Positions 47,472 to 55,734 are shown, counted from the first letter of the stretch. The stretch: 64,000 nucleotides of DNA from DASUPK01 sp963695805 (GCA_963695805.1 CAVOHV010000006.1:1-64000); one strand, 5' to 3'. Numbers and translations are program-made. Notes: generated by a model from the sequence alone, not told the origin.

Positions 47472-48618
47472 GCGCTGTCTGCGGGCGAGCCGCGAATACA
47501 CCTTCGAGCGTGTTGCTGCGCGACTTGCACCCGAGCTTCGCGACGTTGTCGAAACCTACCCGCCATCTTCGAGGGCCGACCCCGGGCCTCACCTCGTGAT
47601 TGCGGGGCACGATTTCAAGTTTCTGGGCGCGATTCCTGCGCGCGCGGAGGCCAACGGAGCTCAGGTCCGCCAGGATTTCTGGCAGGGGCACGATAAACAC
47701 ACCCAACCCGTCAGCCGCCAGCTGGTCCGGTGGGCCGACACGGTCTTCTGCGAATGGTGTCTGGGTAACGCGGTGTGGTACAGCAGGAGCCTCGATCCGA
47801 AGCAGCGGCTCGTGGTCCGCTATCACCGGCAGGAGCGCGAGACCGGCTTTCCGGCCCGCGTCGAGATCGACCGGGTGCACCGAGTGGTCTTCGTCGGGCG
47901 CCATCTGCTCGACGAGGCGGCGGAGCGCTTCGGATGGCCGGAGGAGAAGTTGCTGGTCGTCCCGAACGCGATCGATATCGAGGCGCTGCGGCGACCCAAG
48001 GTCTCCTGGAGCTCCTTCAACCTGGCCCTGGTCGGCTACGTGCCGTCGCGCAAGCGCCTGGACCGCGCCCTGGACCTGATCGAGCGCCTCCGCAGCGAGG
48101 ATGGCAGGTTTCGACTTCTCCTCAAGGGCCGACCCCCCTGGGAAGTTGAATGGCTCTGGGCGCGCACGCGCGAGCGAAGCTACTTCGAGGAGCAGTTCCG
48201 CAGAATTCGAGGATCGCCGGTCTTACGCCAGGGAGTGAGCTTCGAGCCCTACCGGGAGGAGATCGGTGCCTTCCTCGAGAAGGCCGCCTTCATCCTCTCG
48301 ACGAGCGACCATGAAAGCCACCAGGTCTCGGTCGCCGAAGGAATGGCGTCCGGTTGTGTTCCCGTCATTCTCGAGCGCCCCGGCGCGGCGGACCAGTACA
48401 CGGGACGCTGGGTCCACAAGACAGTCGACGATGCAGCAGAGGCCATTCTAGTGCTGGTCGAACACGGCCTGGCGGCGGAGCAGCACCAGGCCGGGGAGTT
48501 CGTCCACCGCTGGAGCCTCCAGGAGATCATGCCGATCTGGGACGAGCTCCTCTCGCTGCCGTCAGCCGACCTCGGTTCGGTACGGTCAGCCCGTGGGCCG
48601 GCCTCAGAGCTTGAGTGA
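47380..48618 (+). CDS. Glycosyltransferase, C-terminal part of the frameshifted tandem-domain protein
   Basis: The open frame continues the upstream protein (DYPLFATDPAEVLELLVRLADEPAL), then gives a second GT-like module: DTVFCEWCLGNAVWYSRSL, VVFVGRHLLDEAAERFGWPEEKLLVVPNAIDIEALRRP, LVGYVPSRKRLDRALDLIERL, LSTSDHESHQVSVAEGMASGCVPVILERPGAADQY. Standing alone it could start at GTG 47596, but without an obvious ribosome-binding site, so I prefer the frameshift explanation. It is probably cytoplasmic and acts on glycan intermediates. Confidence 0.82.
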   Translation, partial: DYPLFATDPAEVLELLVRLADEPALRSTAAERCLRASREYTFERVAARLAPELRDVVETYPPSSRADPGPHLVIAGHDFKFLGAIPARAEANGAQVRQDFWQGHDKHTQPVSRQLVRWADTVFCEWCLGNAVWYSRSLDPKQRLVVRYHRQERETGFPARVEIDRVHRVVFVGRHLLDEAAERFGWPEEKLLVVPNAIDIEALRRPKVSWSSFNLALVGYVPSRKRLDRALDLIERLRSEDGRFRLLLKGRPPWEVEWLWARTRERSYFEEQFRRIRGSPVLRQGVSFEPYREEIGAFLEKAAFILSTSDHESHQVSVAEGMASGCVPVILERPGAADQYTGRWVHKTVDDAAEAILVLVEHGLAAEQHQAGEFVHRWSLQEIMPIWDELLSLPSADLGSVRSARGPASELE

Positions 48619-48639
48619 ATTTCGGCTTGCGTTGCCCGC

Positions 48640-48738
48640 CGCAAGGCCGCACTTCAACTGCCTGCAGCGGGCCTGGGACTTCTCGAAGTACGATTGGAGC
48701 GCCGGGCCGAGGTCGAGCCACCGCACCTGCTGCTGATC
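48640..48738 (+). pseudogene. Remnant of a CgeB-like glycosyltransferase
   Basis: One frame reads LGLLEVRLERRAEVEPPHLLLIESGLCR and stops. It matches the start region of the CgeB-like gene (WQDRLEDHRPHLLLVESAW). Only about 30 codons remain. It marks the right edge of the glycan cluster, just before dnaX. Confidence 0.45.
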
Positions 48739-48818
48739 GAGAGTGGGCTGTGCAGGTGATCGATGGGAAAGCTGCCGCCGGCACCGAGACCAGGGGAGAC
48801 GAGGGATAGACTCGATTC

Positions 48819-50009
48819 GTGGCCGTATCCGCCTCTCTCTACCGCCGTCACCGCCCGCAGAGCTTCGCGGAGGTCGTCGGTCAGGAGCACATTGTGCGGA
48901 CCCTCTCGAACGCGGTCGAGAAGGGCCGGGTCCATCACGCCTACCTGTTCATCGGCTCGCGGGGGACGGGCAAGACATCGATGGCGAAGATCCTCGCCCG
49001 CTCGCTCAACTGCGTCCAGGGGCCGACCCTGACCCCATGCGGTGAGTGCGAGCCTTGTCAGACGATCGCGGCGGGCACCTCGCTCGACGTGATCGAGATG
49101 GACGCCGCCTCGAACCGCTCGGTCGACGACATCCGCGAGCTCCGCGACCGGGTCGGCTTCGCCCCGGCCGCCGGCCGTTGGAAGGTCTACATCCTCGACG
49201 AGGCCCACATGCTCACCAAGGAGGCGTGGAACGCGTTCCTGAAGACGCTCGAGGAGCCGCCGCCGAATACCGTCTTCGTCCTCGCCACCACCGAGCCCCA
49301 GAAGGTGATGCCGACCATCGTCGACCGCTGCCAGCGCTTCGACTTCCAGCGGCCTTCGCTCGAGCAGATCGCCGAAGTCATCCGGCGGGTCTCCGCCGCC
49401 GAGAAGATCCAGATCGACGACGGTTCCGTCGCGCTGATCTCGCGCTCTGCCTCCGGCAGCTTCCGCGATGCCCTCGGCACCCTCGACCAGCTCGTCGCCT
49501 TCGGCGGCGAGACCGTGACCACAGACGAGGTCGTTGAGATGCTCGGCGCCGCCGACGCGGATCTTCTCTTCGACACCACCGACGCGCTCGCCGAGGGGGA
49601 CGCCCGTGCGGCGCTCGAGTCCGTCGAGCGCCTCGCCCGGTCCGGGCGCGACCCCGGCCAGTTCGCCCGCGACCTGATCGCCCATCTGCGCCAGCTCCTG
49701 GTCGCCCGCGCGACCGGCGAGGTCCCCGACTCCTTCACGGTCACCGTCGCCCAGCCTGAGCGACTCGCCGGGCAGGCCAAGGCGATCGACGACGCCAAGC
49801 TGATGGGCGCGATTGACGCCCTCAGCGGCGCGGTTGCCGGGATGCGCGAGGGAGACGATCCGCGGCTGACCCTCGAGGTCGCGTTGCTCAAGGTGGCAAC
49901 CCCATCCCTGGACTCCTCACGCGAGGCTCTCCTCCGGCGCATCGAGTCGCTCGAAACACGGCTCAATCGGAGAAGGGGGACCAGCGGTCGAGCCGCCCAA
50001 GACTGTTGA
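48819..50009 (+). CDS. dnaX: DNA polymerase III gamma/tau subunit, ATPase part
   Basis: A 396-residue clamp-loader subunit. It has YRRHRPQSFAEVVGQEHIVRTL, Walker A GSRGTGKTSMAKIL, the zinc module CGECEPC, Walker B LDEAHMLTKEAWNAFLKTLEEPP, and sensor 1 LATTEPQKV, then the collar domain III. It loads the sliding clamp. At a G5 run (about 49975-49979) the frame changes; the tau-like remainder continues in the +1 frame. As written, 13 odd residues and a stop follow. The start is GTG. It is first in the operon dnaX-ybaB-recR. Confidence 0.93.
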   Translation: MAVSASLYRRHRPQSFAEVVGQEHIVRTLSNAVEKGRVHHAYLFIGSRGTGKTSMAKILARSLNCVQGPTLTPCGECEPCQTIAAGTSLDVIEMDAASNRSVDDIRELRDRVGFAPAAGRWKVYILDEAHMLTKEAWNAFLKTLEEPPPNTVFVLATTEPQKVMPTIVDRCQRFDFQRPSLEQIAEVIRRVSAAEKIQIDDGSVALISRSASGSFRDALGTLDQLVAFGGETVTTDEVVEMLGAADADLLFDTTDALAEGDARAALESVERLARSGRDPGQFARDLIAHLRQLLVARATGEVPDSFTVTVAQPERLAGQAKAIDDAKLMGAIDALSGAVAGMREGDDPRLTLEVALLKVATPSLDSSREALLRRIESLETRLNRRRGTSGRAAQDC

Positions 50010-50496
50010 GGCCTCCGAGGCTGTCGAGACACCCGAGCCGCCCCCGGCCGAGGGCGAGACACGAGACCGCGACGAGCCGGAGGCGAGCGTCGCCACCGCG
50101 ACAGTCGAGATCGAGCGCGTCGTCGAGTTGTGGCCCGCAGTGGTCGACCACCTGCGCGACTCCGGCTCGGCGATGCTCTCCACACTGTTCGACGACGCAA
50201 AGCCGCTGGCCATCGACGAGGAGCGCTCCGTGCTCCGGGTCGGCTTCCCGGCGTCGGCGAAGTTCAACAAGAAGAAGGCCGAGTCCCCGGTGAACATCGA
50301 GCGGATGACCGAGGCCCTCGCCTCGATCGCCGGCCACCGCCTACGGCCCGTGTATGAGCTGATCGACGGCCCGGGTGAGGACGCCTCCGAGGAATCGGCC
50401 GAGATCAGCGAGGAGGATCTGGTCGACCTGGTCAAGGACAGCTTCGATGCGAGCGAGGTCGTTCCCGACGGCGAGCGGGAGAGGGGGACCGGCTGA
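49981..50496 (+). CDS. dnaX: DnaX C-terminal (tau-like) part in the +1 frame
   Basis: The +1 frame encodes an acidic, Pro/Glu-rich linker (PAVEPPKTVEASEAVETPEPPPAEG) and a folded domain VELWPAVVDHLRDSGSAMLSTLF...VLRVGFPASAKFNKKKAE, the usual C-terminal domain of actinobacterial DnaX. Removing one G at the G5 run joins both parts. The alternative is regulated frameshifting to make gamma and tau, known for dnaX elsewhere, though normally by a -1 shift on an A-rich site, which is absent here. Confidence 0.82.
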   Translation, partial: PAVEPPKTVEASEAVETPEPPPAEGETRDRDEPEASVATATVEIERVVELWPAVVDHLRDSGSAMLSTLFDDAKPLAIDEERSVLRVGFPASAKFNKKKAESPVNIERMTEALASIAGHRLRPVYELIDGPGEDASEESAEISEEDLVDLVKDSFDASEVVPDGERERGTG

Positions 50497-50828
50497 TGCC
50501 GCAGGGGCCGAACCTCAACCAGCTGCTCAAGCAGGCGCAGCAGATGCAGGCCGAGATGGCGAAGGCGCAGGAGGAGCTCAAGAACGAGACCGTCGAGGCG
50601 AGCGCCGGTGGCGGCATGGTCAAGGTGACGATGACCGGCGACATGCAGCTCCGCGAGATCACGATCTCGCCCGAGGCGATCGATCCGGAGGATCCGGATC
50701 TGCTCCAGGACATGGTCACCGCCGCCGTCAACGAGGCGCTGCGCTCGGCCCAGGAGCTGGCCGCCAACCGGATGGGCGGGGTCACCGGCGGTCTCGGCGG
50801 GGGCATGCCGGGCCTCCCCGGCATGTAG
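50496..50828 (+). CDS. ybaB: YbaB/EbfC nucleoid-associated protein
   Basis: A 110-residue YbaB/EbfC protein: LNQLLKQAQQMQAEMAKAQEELKNETVEASAGGGMVKVTMTGDMQL..., with the long N-terminal helix and a small beta hairpin core, and a Gly/Met-rich tail. It binds DNA as a tweezer-like dimer. The ATG follows the dnaX stop with an overlap (TGATG), so translation is coupled. The place between dnaX and recR is conserved across bacteria. Confidence 0.95.
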   Translation: MPQGPNLNQLLKQAQQMQAEMAKAQEELKNETVEASAGGGMVKVTMTGDMQLREITISPEAIDPEDPDLLQDMVTAAVNEALRSAQELAANRMGGVTGGLGGGMPGLPGM

Positions 50829-50856
50829 AGCCACCCCGCCCCCTACGCTTGACCAC

Positions 50857-51447
50857 ATGTACGCGGGACCGATCAGCCAGTTGATCGCAGAGCTCTCCAA
50901 GCTGCCCGGGATCGGCCAACGCACCGCGCAGCGGCTCGCCTTTCATCTCCTGCGTGCGGATGACGCCGACGCCCTCGGCCTCGCGGACGCGATTCGCGAG
51001 GTGAAGGAGAAGGTCGGGCTCTGCGAGGTCTGCTTCAACCTGGCGGAGGGACCGCGCTGCCGGATCTGCGAGGACGGCCGGCGCGACGAGTCGATGATCT
51101 GCGTGGTCGAGGAGCCCGCCGACGTGATCCCGATCGAGCGGACCGGCGAGTACCGAGGCGTCTACCACGTGCTCGGCGGCGCGCTCTCGCCGATCGATGG
51201 AATCGACCCGGAGGACCTGCGGATCACCGAGCTGCTCGGCCGGGTGAACGGTGAGGTCAAGGAGGTCGTGCTGGCGACCAACCCGACCACCACCGGCGAG
51301 GCGACCGCGCTCCACATCGCCGACGCCCTGCGCGACCGTGTCACGGTCACCAGGCTCGCCAGCGGCCTCCCGGTCGGCGCGGACCTCGAGCACGCCGACG
51401 AGGTCACCCTCGGCAAGGCCCTGGCGGGCCGCCAGGCACTCGGCTAG
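50857..51447 (+). CDS. recR: Recombination mediator protein RecR
   Basis: A 196-residue RecR, near the usual 198. Visible: helix-hairpin-helix KLPGIGQRTAQRLAFHLL, the C4 zinc finger CEVCFNLAEGPRCRIC, and the TOPRIM segment MICVVEEPADVIPIERTGEYRGVYHVLGG, then GEATALHIADAL. Forms a ring clamp and, with RecF/RecO, loads RecA on gapped DNA. Third gene of the dnaX operon. Confidence 0.96.
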   Translation: MYAGPISQLIAELSKLPGIGQRTAQRLAFHLLRADDADALGLADAIREVKEKVGLCEVCFNLAEGPRCRICEDGRRDESMICVVEEPADVIPIERTGEYRGVYHVLGGALSPIDGIDPEDLRITELLGRVNGEVKEVVLATNPTTTGEATALHIADALRDRVTVTRLASGLPVGADLEHADEVTLGKALAGRQALG

Positions 51448-51519
51448 TCGATCCCGGAGAGCGGGTTTGCACGTATAGCTCGGGATACCCGCCAGCGAGT
51501 GAATTAGGGGGTTTTCCAG

Positions 51520-52083
51520 ATGGAGAAGCGAGGCCTGATTGGCCCAATGATCCTTGCGATTTTTGCCATGACGATCGCCAGCACCGCGAGCGCCACAGCA
51601 AGCGGACCCGGTGGTGCCGTTGCGGCCAAGAAGAAGTGCAAGAAGCGGCACTCAGCCAAGAAGAAGTGCGCGAGGAAGAAAAGGAGGAAAGCGGATGCGC
51701 CCAACTCGCCGGTCATCCGGGCAACGCTGACCTGGGGGAACGGCGCGAGCGAGGCGGACGTGGACCTCCATGTCTTTGACACGAACGGCAACCAGGCCGG
51801 AAACGGATCGAACATGATCCCGCTGACCTCGTTCTCGGGCGACGTGTCGGGCCCCGCGGGAAGCGAGACCTTCACCGACGCGCTCTTCACTCCGCAGGCG
51901 GCGCGCGATCTGAGCTTCGAGGTCTGTTACTCGGCCGACGGCTTGGCTCACCCGGCCTTCACGATCACCTACCTGACGGCTGACGGCGTCATCCACGGCG
52001 ACACCCAGAGCCCCGGGAGCAGCTCCCACTACGACTATCCGGGAGGGGCCCCGATTCCGAGCGGGTATTGCCCGGGGCGTTGA
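51520..52083 (+). CDS. Secreted Lys/Cys-rich hypothetical protein 1
   Basis: A 187-residue exported protein. A signal peptide (about 1-27, GLIGPMILAIFAMTIASTASATA) is followed by a basic stretch, KKKCKKRHSAKKKCARKKRRK, then a beta-rich domain: ATLTWGNGASEADVDLHVFDTNGNQAGNG, an acidic DxDLH motif seen in DUF2135-like or other calcium-binding sandwich domains. It ends with a YPGGAPIPSGYCPG tail. It is paired with a paralogue directly downstream. It may bind wall glycans. GGGGG precedes the ATG weakly. Confidence 0.82.
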   Translation: MEKRGLIGPMILAIFAMTIASTASATASGPGGAVAAKKKCKKRHSAKKKCARKKRRKADAPNSPVIRATLTWGNGASEADVDLHVFDTNGNQAGNGSNMIPLTSFSGDVSGPAGSETFTDALFTPQAARDLSFEVCYSADGLAHPAFTITYLTADGVIHGDTQSPGSSSHYDYPGGAPIPSGYCPGR

Positions 52084-52697
52084 TCAAACGGCCAGCGCTG
52101 TTGATTCCGGCTTTGGTCGCGATCGCCGCGCTGTCGATCGCCCTTACCGCCGGCCCGGCCGTCTGCGCATCCGGTGGGCACGCCGTGGCGGCCAAGAAGA
52201 AGTGCAAGAAGAAGAAGTCGAAGAGCTCTGCCGAGAGTGCGAGGAAGAAGAAGTGCAAGAAGAAGAAGAAGAAGCAGGCGGCCGCGGCGCCCGTCGTGCG
52301 CGCCACTCTGACCTGGACCAATGCGGACAATCCCGGCAACACCGACCTGGATCTGTACGCGTTCGACACCAGCGGCAATCGGGCCGGCAACGGGTCCGAC
52401 ACGATCCCGTCCAGCACGCTGTCGAGCGACGTCACCGGCGGGTCGGGCACCGAAACGTTCACCGACCTTGCGTTCAACCAGAAGCGGCGGCTAAGTTTCG
52501 GCGTCTGTTACATGGTTGGCGGGTCAGTCCACACGGACTACACGATCACGTACGTCACCGCTGACGGGGTGACTCACACCGAGACGCGGGCCGACGACCG
52601 CACTCCCTCCAGTCTGGGCAGCAGCGCCCACGTCAACTATCCCGGCGGGGCGACCATCCCCAGCGACTACTGCCCGGGCACCAACCTGGTGCCTTAG
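52068..52697 (+). CDS. Secreted Lys/Cys-rich hypothetical protein 2 (paralogue)
   Basis: A 209-residue paralogue of the preceding gene. It has a signal peptide (RPALLIPALVAIAALSIALTAGPAVCA), a longer basic module with three KKC/KKK clusters (about residues 40-70), then ATLTWTNADNPGNTDLDLYAFDTSGNRAGNG and the end YPGGATIPSDYCPG. The start is a TTG at 52068 or 52080, overlapping the stop of gene 1, so they are co-translated. Cys in the basic module may form bridges. Function is not known. Confidence 0.8.
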   Translation: MPGALIKRPALLIPALVAIAALSIALTAGPAVCASGGHAVAAKKKCKKKKSKSSAESARKKKCKKKKKKQAAAAPVVRATLTWTNADNPGNTDLDLYAFDTSGNRAGNGSDTIPSSTLSSDVTGGSGTETFTDLAFNQKRRLSFGVCYMVGGSVHTDYTITYVTADGVTHTETRADDRTPSSLGSSAHVNYPGGATIPSDYCPGTNLVP

Positions 52698-52711
52698 ACG
52701 AGGCTGCGTAC

Positions 52712-52942
52712 CTACATGCGGCGGGTCGGGTCGTCGTAGCCGCTGCGCGGCGACTCGTCCTTGTCGCGCCCGCCGCCCTGCTGGACCAGCTCGTAGAGCA
52801 GGGAGAGGGCCAGGCCGGCGCCGCCGGCGATCATCAGGATCAGGCCGACGGTCTGGATGTCGATCACGTCGCTCTCGACGTTGATCGCGTAGCGGAGGAT
52901 CGCGCCGATGGCGATCAGGAATATGGCGGTGGCGATTGTCAC
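52712..52942 (-). CDS. DUF6458-like small membrane protein
   Basis: A 76-residue protein with two membrane helices (about 3-18 and 28-50), the segment GAILRYAINVESDVIDIQTVGLILMIAGG between them, and a polar tail with GGGRDKDESPR. This pattern is typical of the small actinobacterial DUF6458 family of unknown role. It lies next to the MMPL gene on the same strand. Confidence 0.85.
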   Translation of the reverse strand: MTIATAIFLIAIGAILRYAINVESDVIDIQTVGLILMIAGGAGLALSLLYELVQQGGGRDKDESPRSGYDDPTRRM

Positions 52943-52986
52943 GCGCCGCCAGGATACCCGCGGGCCTGGGCGCTAATCGGCTGCTT

Positions 52987-55122
52987 TCATCCGGTGACCG
53001 GCTCGTGGCTCGAATCGTTGAGCCCGAACCTCTCGTGGAGCCGTCGCAGCGGCCTCGGCGCCCACCAGTTCCAGTCGCCGAGCAGCTCCATCAGCGACGG
53101 AACGAGGAGCGCGCGGATCAGGCTCGCGTCGATCAGGACGGCCAGGGCGGTGCCCACCCCGTTCTCCTTGATGAAGATGATCTGGGAGGTCGCGAACGCG
53201 CCGATTGCGATGGCGAAGAGCAAGGCCGCCGCGGTCACAATCCGGCCGGTGCGTTCCAGGCCCACTGCCACCGCTTCCCTGCTCGGGATCCCCGAGTCGT
53301 GCGCCTCCTTGATCCTGGAGAGCAGGAACACGCCGTAGTCCGTAGAGAGCCCGAAGACGACCGCGAACAGCAGGATCGGCATCGTCTGCTCGAGTGCTCC
53401 CTGCCCGCGGTAGTCGAGCAGCCCCTCCAGCCGGCCTTCCTGGAAGATGAAGACCAGGATCCCGAAGACGGCGCTCAGGTTGAGGAAGTTCATCACCAGC
53501 TGCTTCACCGGCAGGATCACCGAGCCCGTCATCAGGAAGAGCACGATCAGCGTCGCGCCGATTACGATCGCGAGCGCGATCGGAGCGTGCGTCTCGAGGC
53601 TGTGTTGGAGGTCGACGAAGTGCGCCGCGGCACCACTGACCAGGAGCTGCGAGCCGGCCGGAACCGGCAGGTTGCGGAGCGTCTTTACCGCATCCCGACT
53701 CGAGGCGTCGATGTAGCTGTGGTCGGAGTAGGCGGCGACCACCGCGTCGCCGTTGGCGAGCGGCTGCGGCGGCTGCACCTCCGCGATCCCCTTGACCTGC
53801 GAGACCTCGCGCTGGATGGAGTTCAGCGCCGACGGCGTCGCGTTCTCCACCAGCAGCAGGTTCGGGGTGTCGTGGAAGGGCGGGAACTGCGCCCGCATCA
53901 CGTTGTCCACCTGCCTGGCGCTGGCGCTCTCTGGCAGAACCTGCGCGTCCACCGAGGTGAACTTGATCGACCAGAACGGGATCCCGAGGACGATCAGGAC
54001 CAGCGTGGTCACGGTCGCGATCGGGATCGGCCTATGCATGACGAATTGGGAGAGCCGGTACCAGAAGCCCTCGTGCATCGCCGTGGCTTCGCGCTCCGCT
54101 CGACGCTCGAGGAACTTCGGCGACCAGGCGTTCACCCGATTACCGAGCAACGCCAGGACCGCGGGCAGCACGGTCAACGCGATTGTCGCGGCGAGCAGCG
54201 CCACCATCGCCCCGCCGAGGCCCATCGAGTAGAGGAAGCGCTGCGGGAAGACGAGCAGCGACGCCAGCGCCACCGCCACGGTGATCGAGGAGAACATCAC
54301 TGTTCGGCCCGCGGTGTTGAGCGTTCGCCTCATCGCCGCTGCGCCCGGCCCCGATCTCGCGATCTCCTCGCGGTAGCGGGAGACCACGAACAGGCTGTAG
54401 TCGATCGCCAGCCCGAGACCCAGGCCGGTGGTCAGGTTGAGGGCGAAGATCGAGACGTCGACGAACTCGTTCGCGAGACGCAGCAGCAGGAAGGTCCCGA
54501 CGATCGCCAGTCCGCCGATCATCAGCGGCAGCAGGGCGGCGACCCCGCTGCGGAAGAAGAGGAACGAGAGCAGGAAGAGGATCGGGAAGGCGAGCAGCTC
54601 GGCCTTTCGCAGGTCCTTCTCGACCTGCTTGTTGACCTGCTCCTGCGCGAGCGCGATGCCACCCACCTCGACGCCAGGCTGGCCCGACAGGTCGTCGGCG
54701 ATTGCCTTGGCGGCGTCCTGCTCCGCCTTGTCGTCGGTCGGCTTCAGGCTGGCCGCCAGGTAGGTCGCGTTGCCGTCGCGCGCGACGAAGTCGCGGTTCT
54801 GGGTCTCGAGGTAACCGGTCACCCGTGCCACGTCCGGGTTCGCGCGCAGCTGTCTCTCGACCTGCTGAATCTTCTGCTGTCCGGCCTGCGAGGTGGGGTT
54901 GGTGTTCTGCAGGAGCACGATCACGCCGGGGTCGCGATAGCCGTCGGCCTCCAGGCGATCGGCGGCCTTGACGCTCTCCGTAGATGGGTCATCGGCCCCG
55001 TAGGGAGCCAGCTTGCTGGCGACTCCTCCCCCGAGCGCACCTGCGACGACGAAGAAGATTGCCGCGAAGATCACCGTGCGCTTCCCGTGACCCTGTGCGA
55101 GCGATGCGAGTGCGTTGAACAT
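52987..55122 (-). CDS. MMPL/RND-family transporter
   Basis: A 711-residue protein with the 12-helix MMPL plan: one helix (about 18-38), an extracytoplasmic domain (to about 170), helices 2-6 (AFPILFLLSFLFFRSGVAALLPLMIGG, GLGLAIDYSLFVVSRYREEI), a second external domain, and the second helix block (VFGLSTDYGVFLLSRIKEAH). The paired DY motifs are the likely proton relay. It exports hydrophobic compounds. The start is ATG 55122; the PadR gene ends three bases earlier, so the two form one operon. Confidence 0.93.
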   Translation of the reverse strand: MFNALASLAQGHGKRTVIFAAIFFVVAGALGGGVASKLAPYGADDPSTESVKAADRLEADGYRDPGVIVLLQNTNPTSQAGQQKIQQVERQLRANPDVARVTGYLETQNRDFVARDGNATYLAASLKPTDDKAEQDAAKAIADDLSGQPGVEVGGIALAQEQVNKQVEKDLRKAELLAFPILFLLSFLFFRSGVAALLPLMIGGLAIVGTFLLLRLANEFVDVSIFALNLTTGLGLGLAIDYSLFVVSRYREEIARSGPGAAAMRRTLNTAGRTVMFSSITVAVALASLLVFPQRFLYSMGLGGAMVALLAATIALTVLPAVLALLGNRVNAWSPKFLERRAEREATAMHEGFWYRLSQFVMHRPIPIATVTTLVLIVLGIPFWSIKFTSVDAQVLPESASARQVDNVMRAQFPPFHDTPNLLLVENATPSALNSIQREVSQVKGIAEVQPPQPLANGDAVVAAYSDHSYIDASSRDAVKTLRNLPVPAGSQLLVSGAAAHFVDLQHSLETHAPIALAIVIGATLIVLFLMTGSVILPVKQLVMNFLNLSAVFGILVFIFQEGRLEGLLDYRGQGALEQTMPILLFAVVFGLSTDYGVFLLSRIKEAHDSGIPSREAVAVGLERTGRIVTAAALLFAIAIGAFATSQIIFIKENGVGTALAVLIDASLIRALLVPSLMELLGDWNWWAPRPLRRLHERFGLNDSSHEPVTG

Positions 55123-55124
55123 GG

Positions 55125-55706
55125 CTACCTCCCCCGGGCGGCTATCGCGCCGGTCGTGACTCGTTCCAGATCCTCGGCGGCGCGCTCGAACCATTCGGCC
55201 GCCCATTCGCTGCTCTCGATTCCGTAGCGGAGCACCGTCAACGAGGCGATGTCCGGCTCCGCGTCGGGGCCTTCGGGCTGCCCCTCTTCGTCCACCGTGT
55301 CCCAAATCGCGCGCAGCTCGGCCGCCTTCTGGCGCGAGACGGCCGCACGCTCACGGGCGATCTCGGCGGCCCGCTGCGGCTCGATCGAGTGGGCGAAGAA
55401 GAGCTTCAGCAGTCCCTCGTCGCGAAGCTCGAAGGTCTGCGGCTCGCTCTCGATCCAGGCCCTGGCCGCCCTCCGGCCCTCAGCCGTCAGCTTGAACACC
55501 GTCCGCGGCCGGCTTCCCTGCGAGGCGTCGGTGCCAGCGATCAGGCCGGCCTCCTCGAGCTTCTTCAGCTCGGGATAGATCTGGCCGTAGCTCGCTGCCC
55601 AGAAGAAACGGGCCGACTTGTCGACCAACTGCTTGACCTCGTAGCCGGACCGTGGCCTGGCGGCCAGCATTCCGAGAATCACCTTTCCGGTCGCGCTCAG
55701 TTCCAT
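55125..55706 (-). CDS. PadR-family transcriptional regulator
   Basis: A 193-residue PadR regulator: winged helix (about 6-85, VILGMLAARPRSGYEVKQLVDKSARFFWAASYGQIYPELKKLEEAGLI...FKLTAEGRRAARAW) and a C-terminal helical domain (about 95-190, Vir-type) for dimerisation. PadR proteins usually repress an adjacent efflux pump until a drug or phenolic binds; here the downstream MMPL gene is the obvious target. Twin GATATATC boxes lie just upstream. Confidence 0.93.
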   Translation of the reverse strand: MELSATGKVILGMLAARPRSGYEVKQLVDKSARFFWAASYGQIYPELKKLEEAGLIAGTDASQGSRPRTVFKLTAEGRRAARAWIESEPQTFELRDEGLLKLFFAHSIEPQRAAEIARERAAVSRQKAAELRAIWDTVDEEGQPEGPDAEPDIASLTVLRYGIESSEWAAEWFERAAEDLERVTTGAIAARGR

Positions 55707-55713
55707 GGGTTCA

Positions 55714-55734
55714 GATATATCACTTCGATATATC
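55714..55734 (-). promoter_or_regulatory. Probable PadR operator
   Basis: Two self-complementary GATATATC boxes (55714-55721 and 55727-55734) stand 5 bases apart, 8 bases before the padR start. The AT-rich sites stand out strongly in this GC-rich DNA. Divergent lysC starts 50 bases away. Confidence 0.65.

Noticed and set aside
52936..55227. A 763-codon open frame antisense to the MMPL transporter
   Set aside because: Extremely charged, no family match, and mirrors an intact transporter gene.
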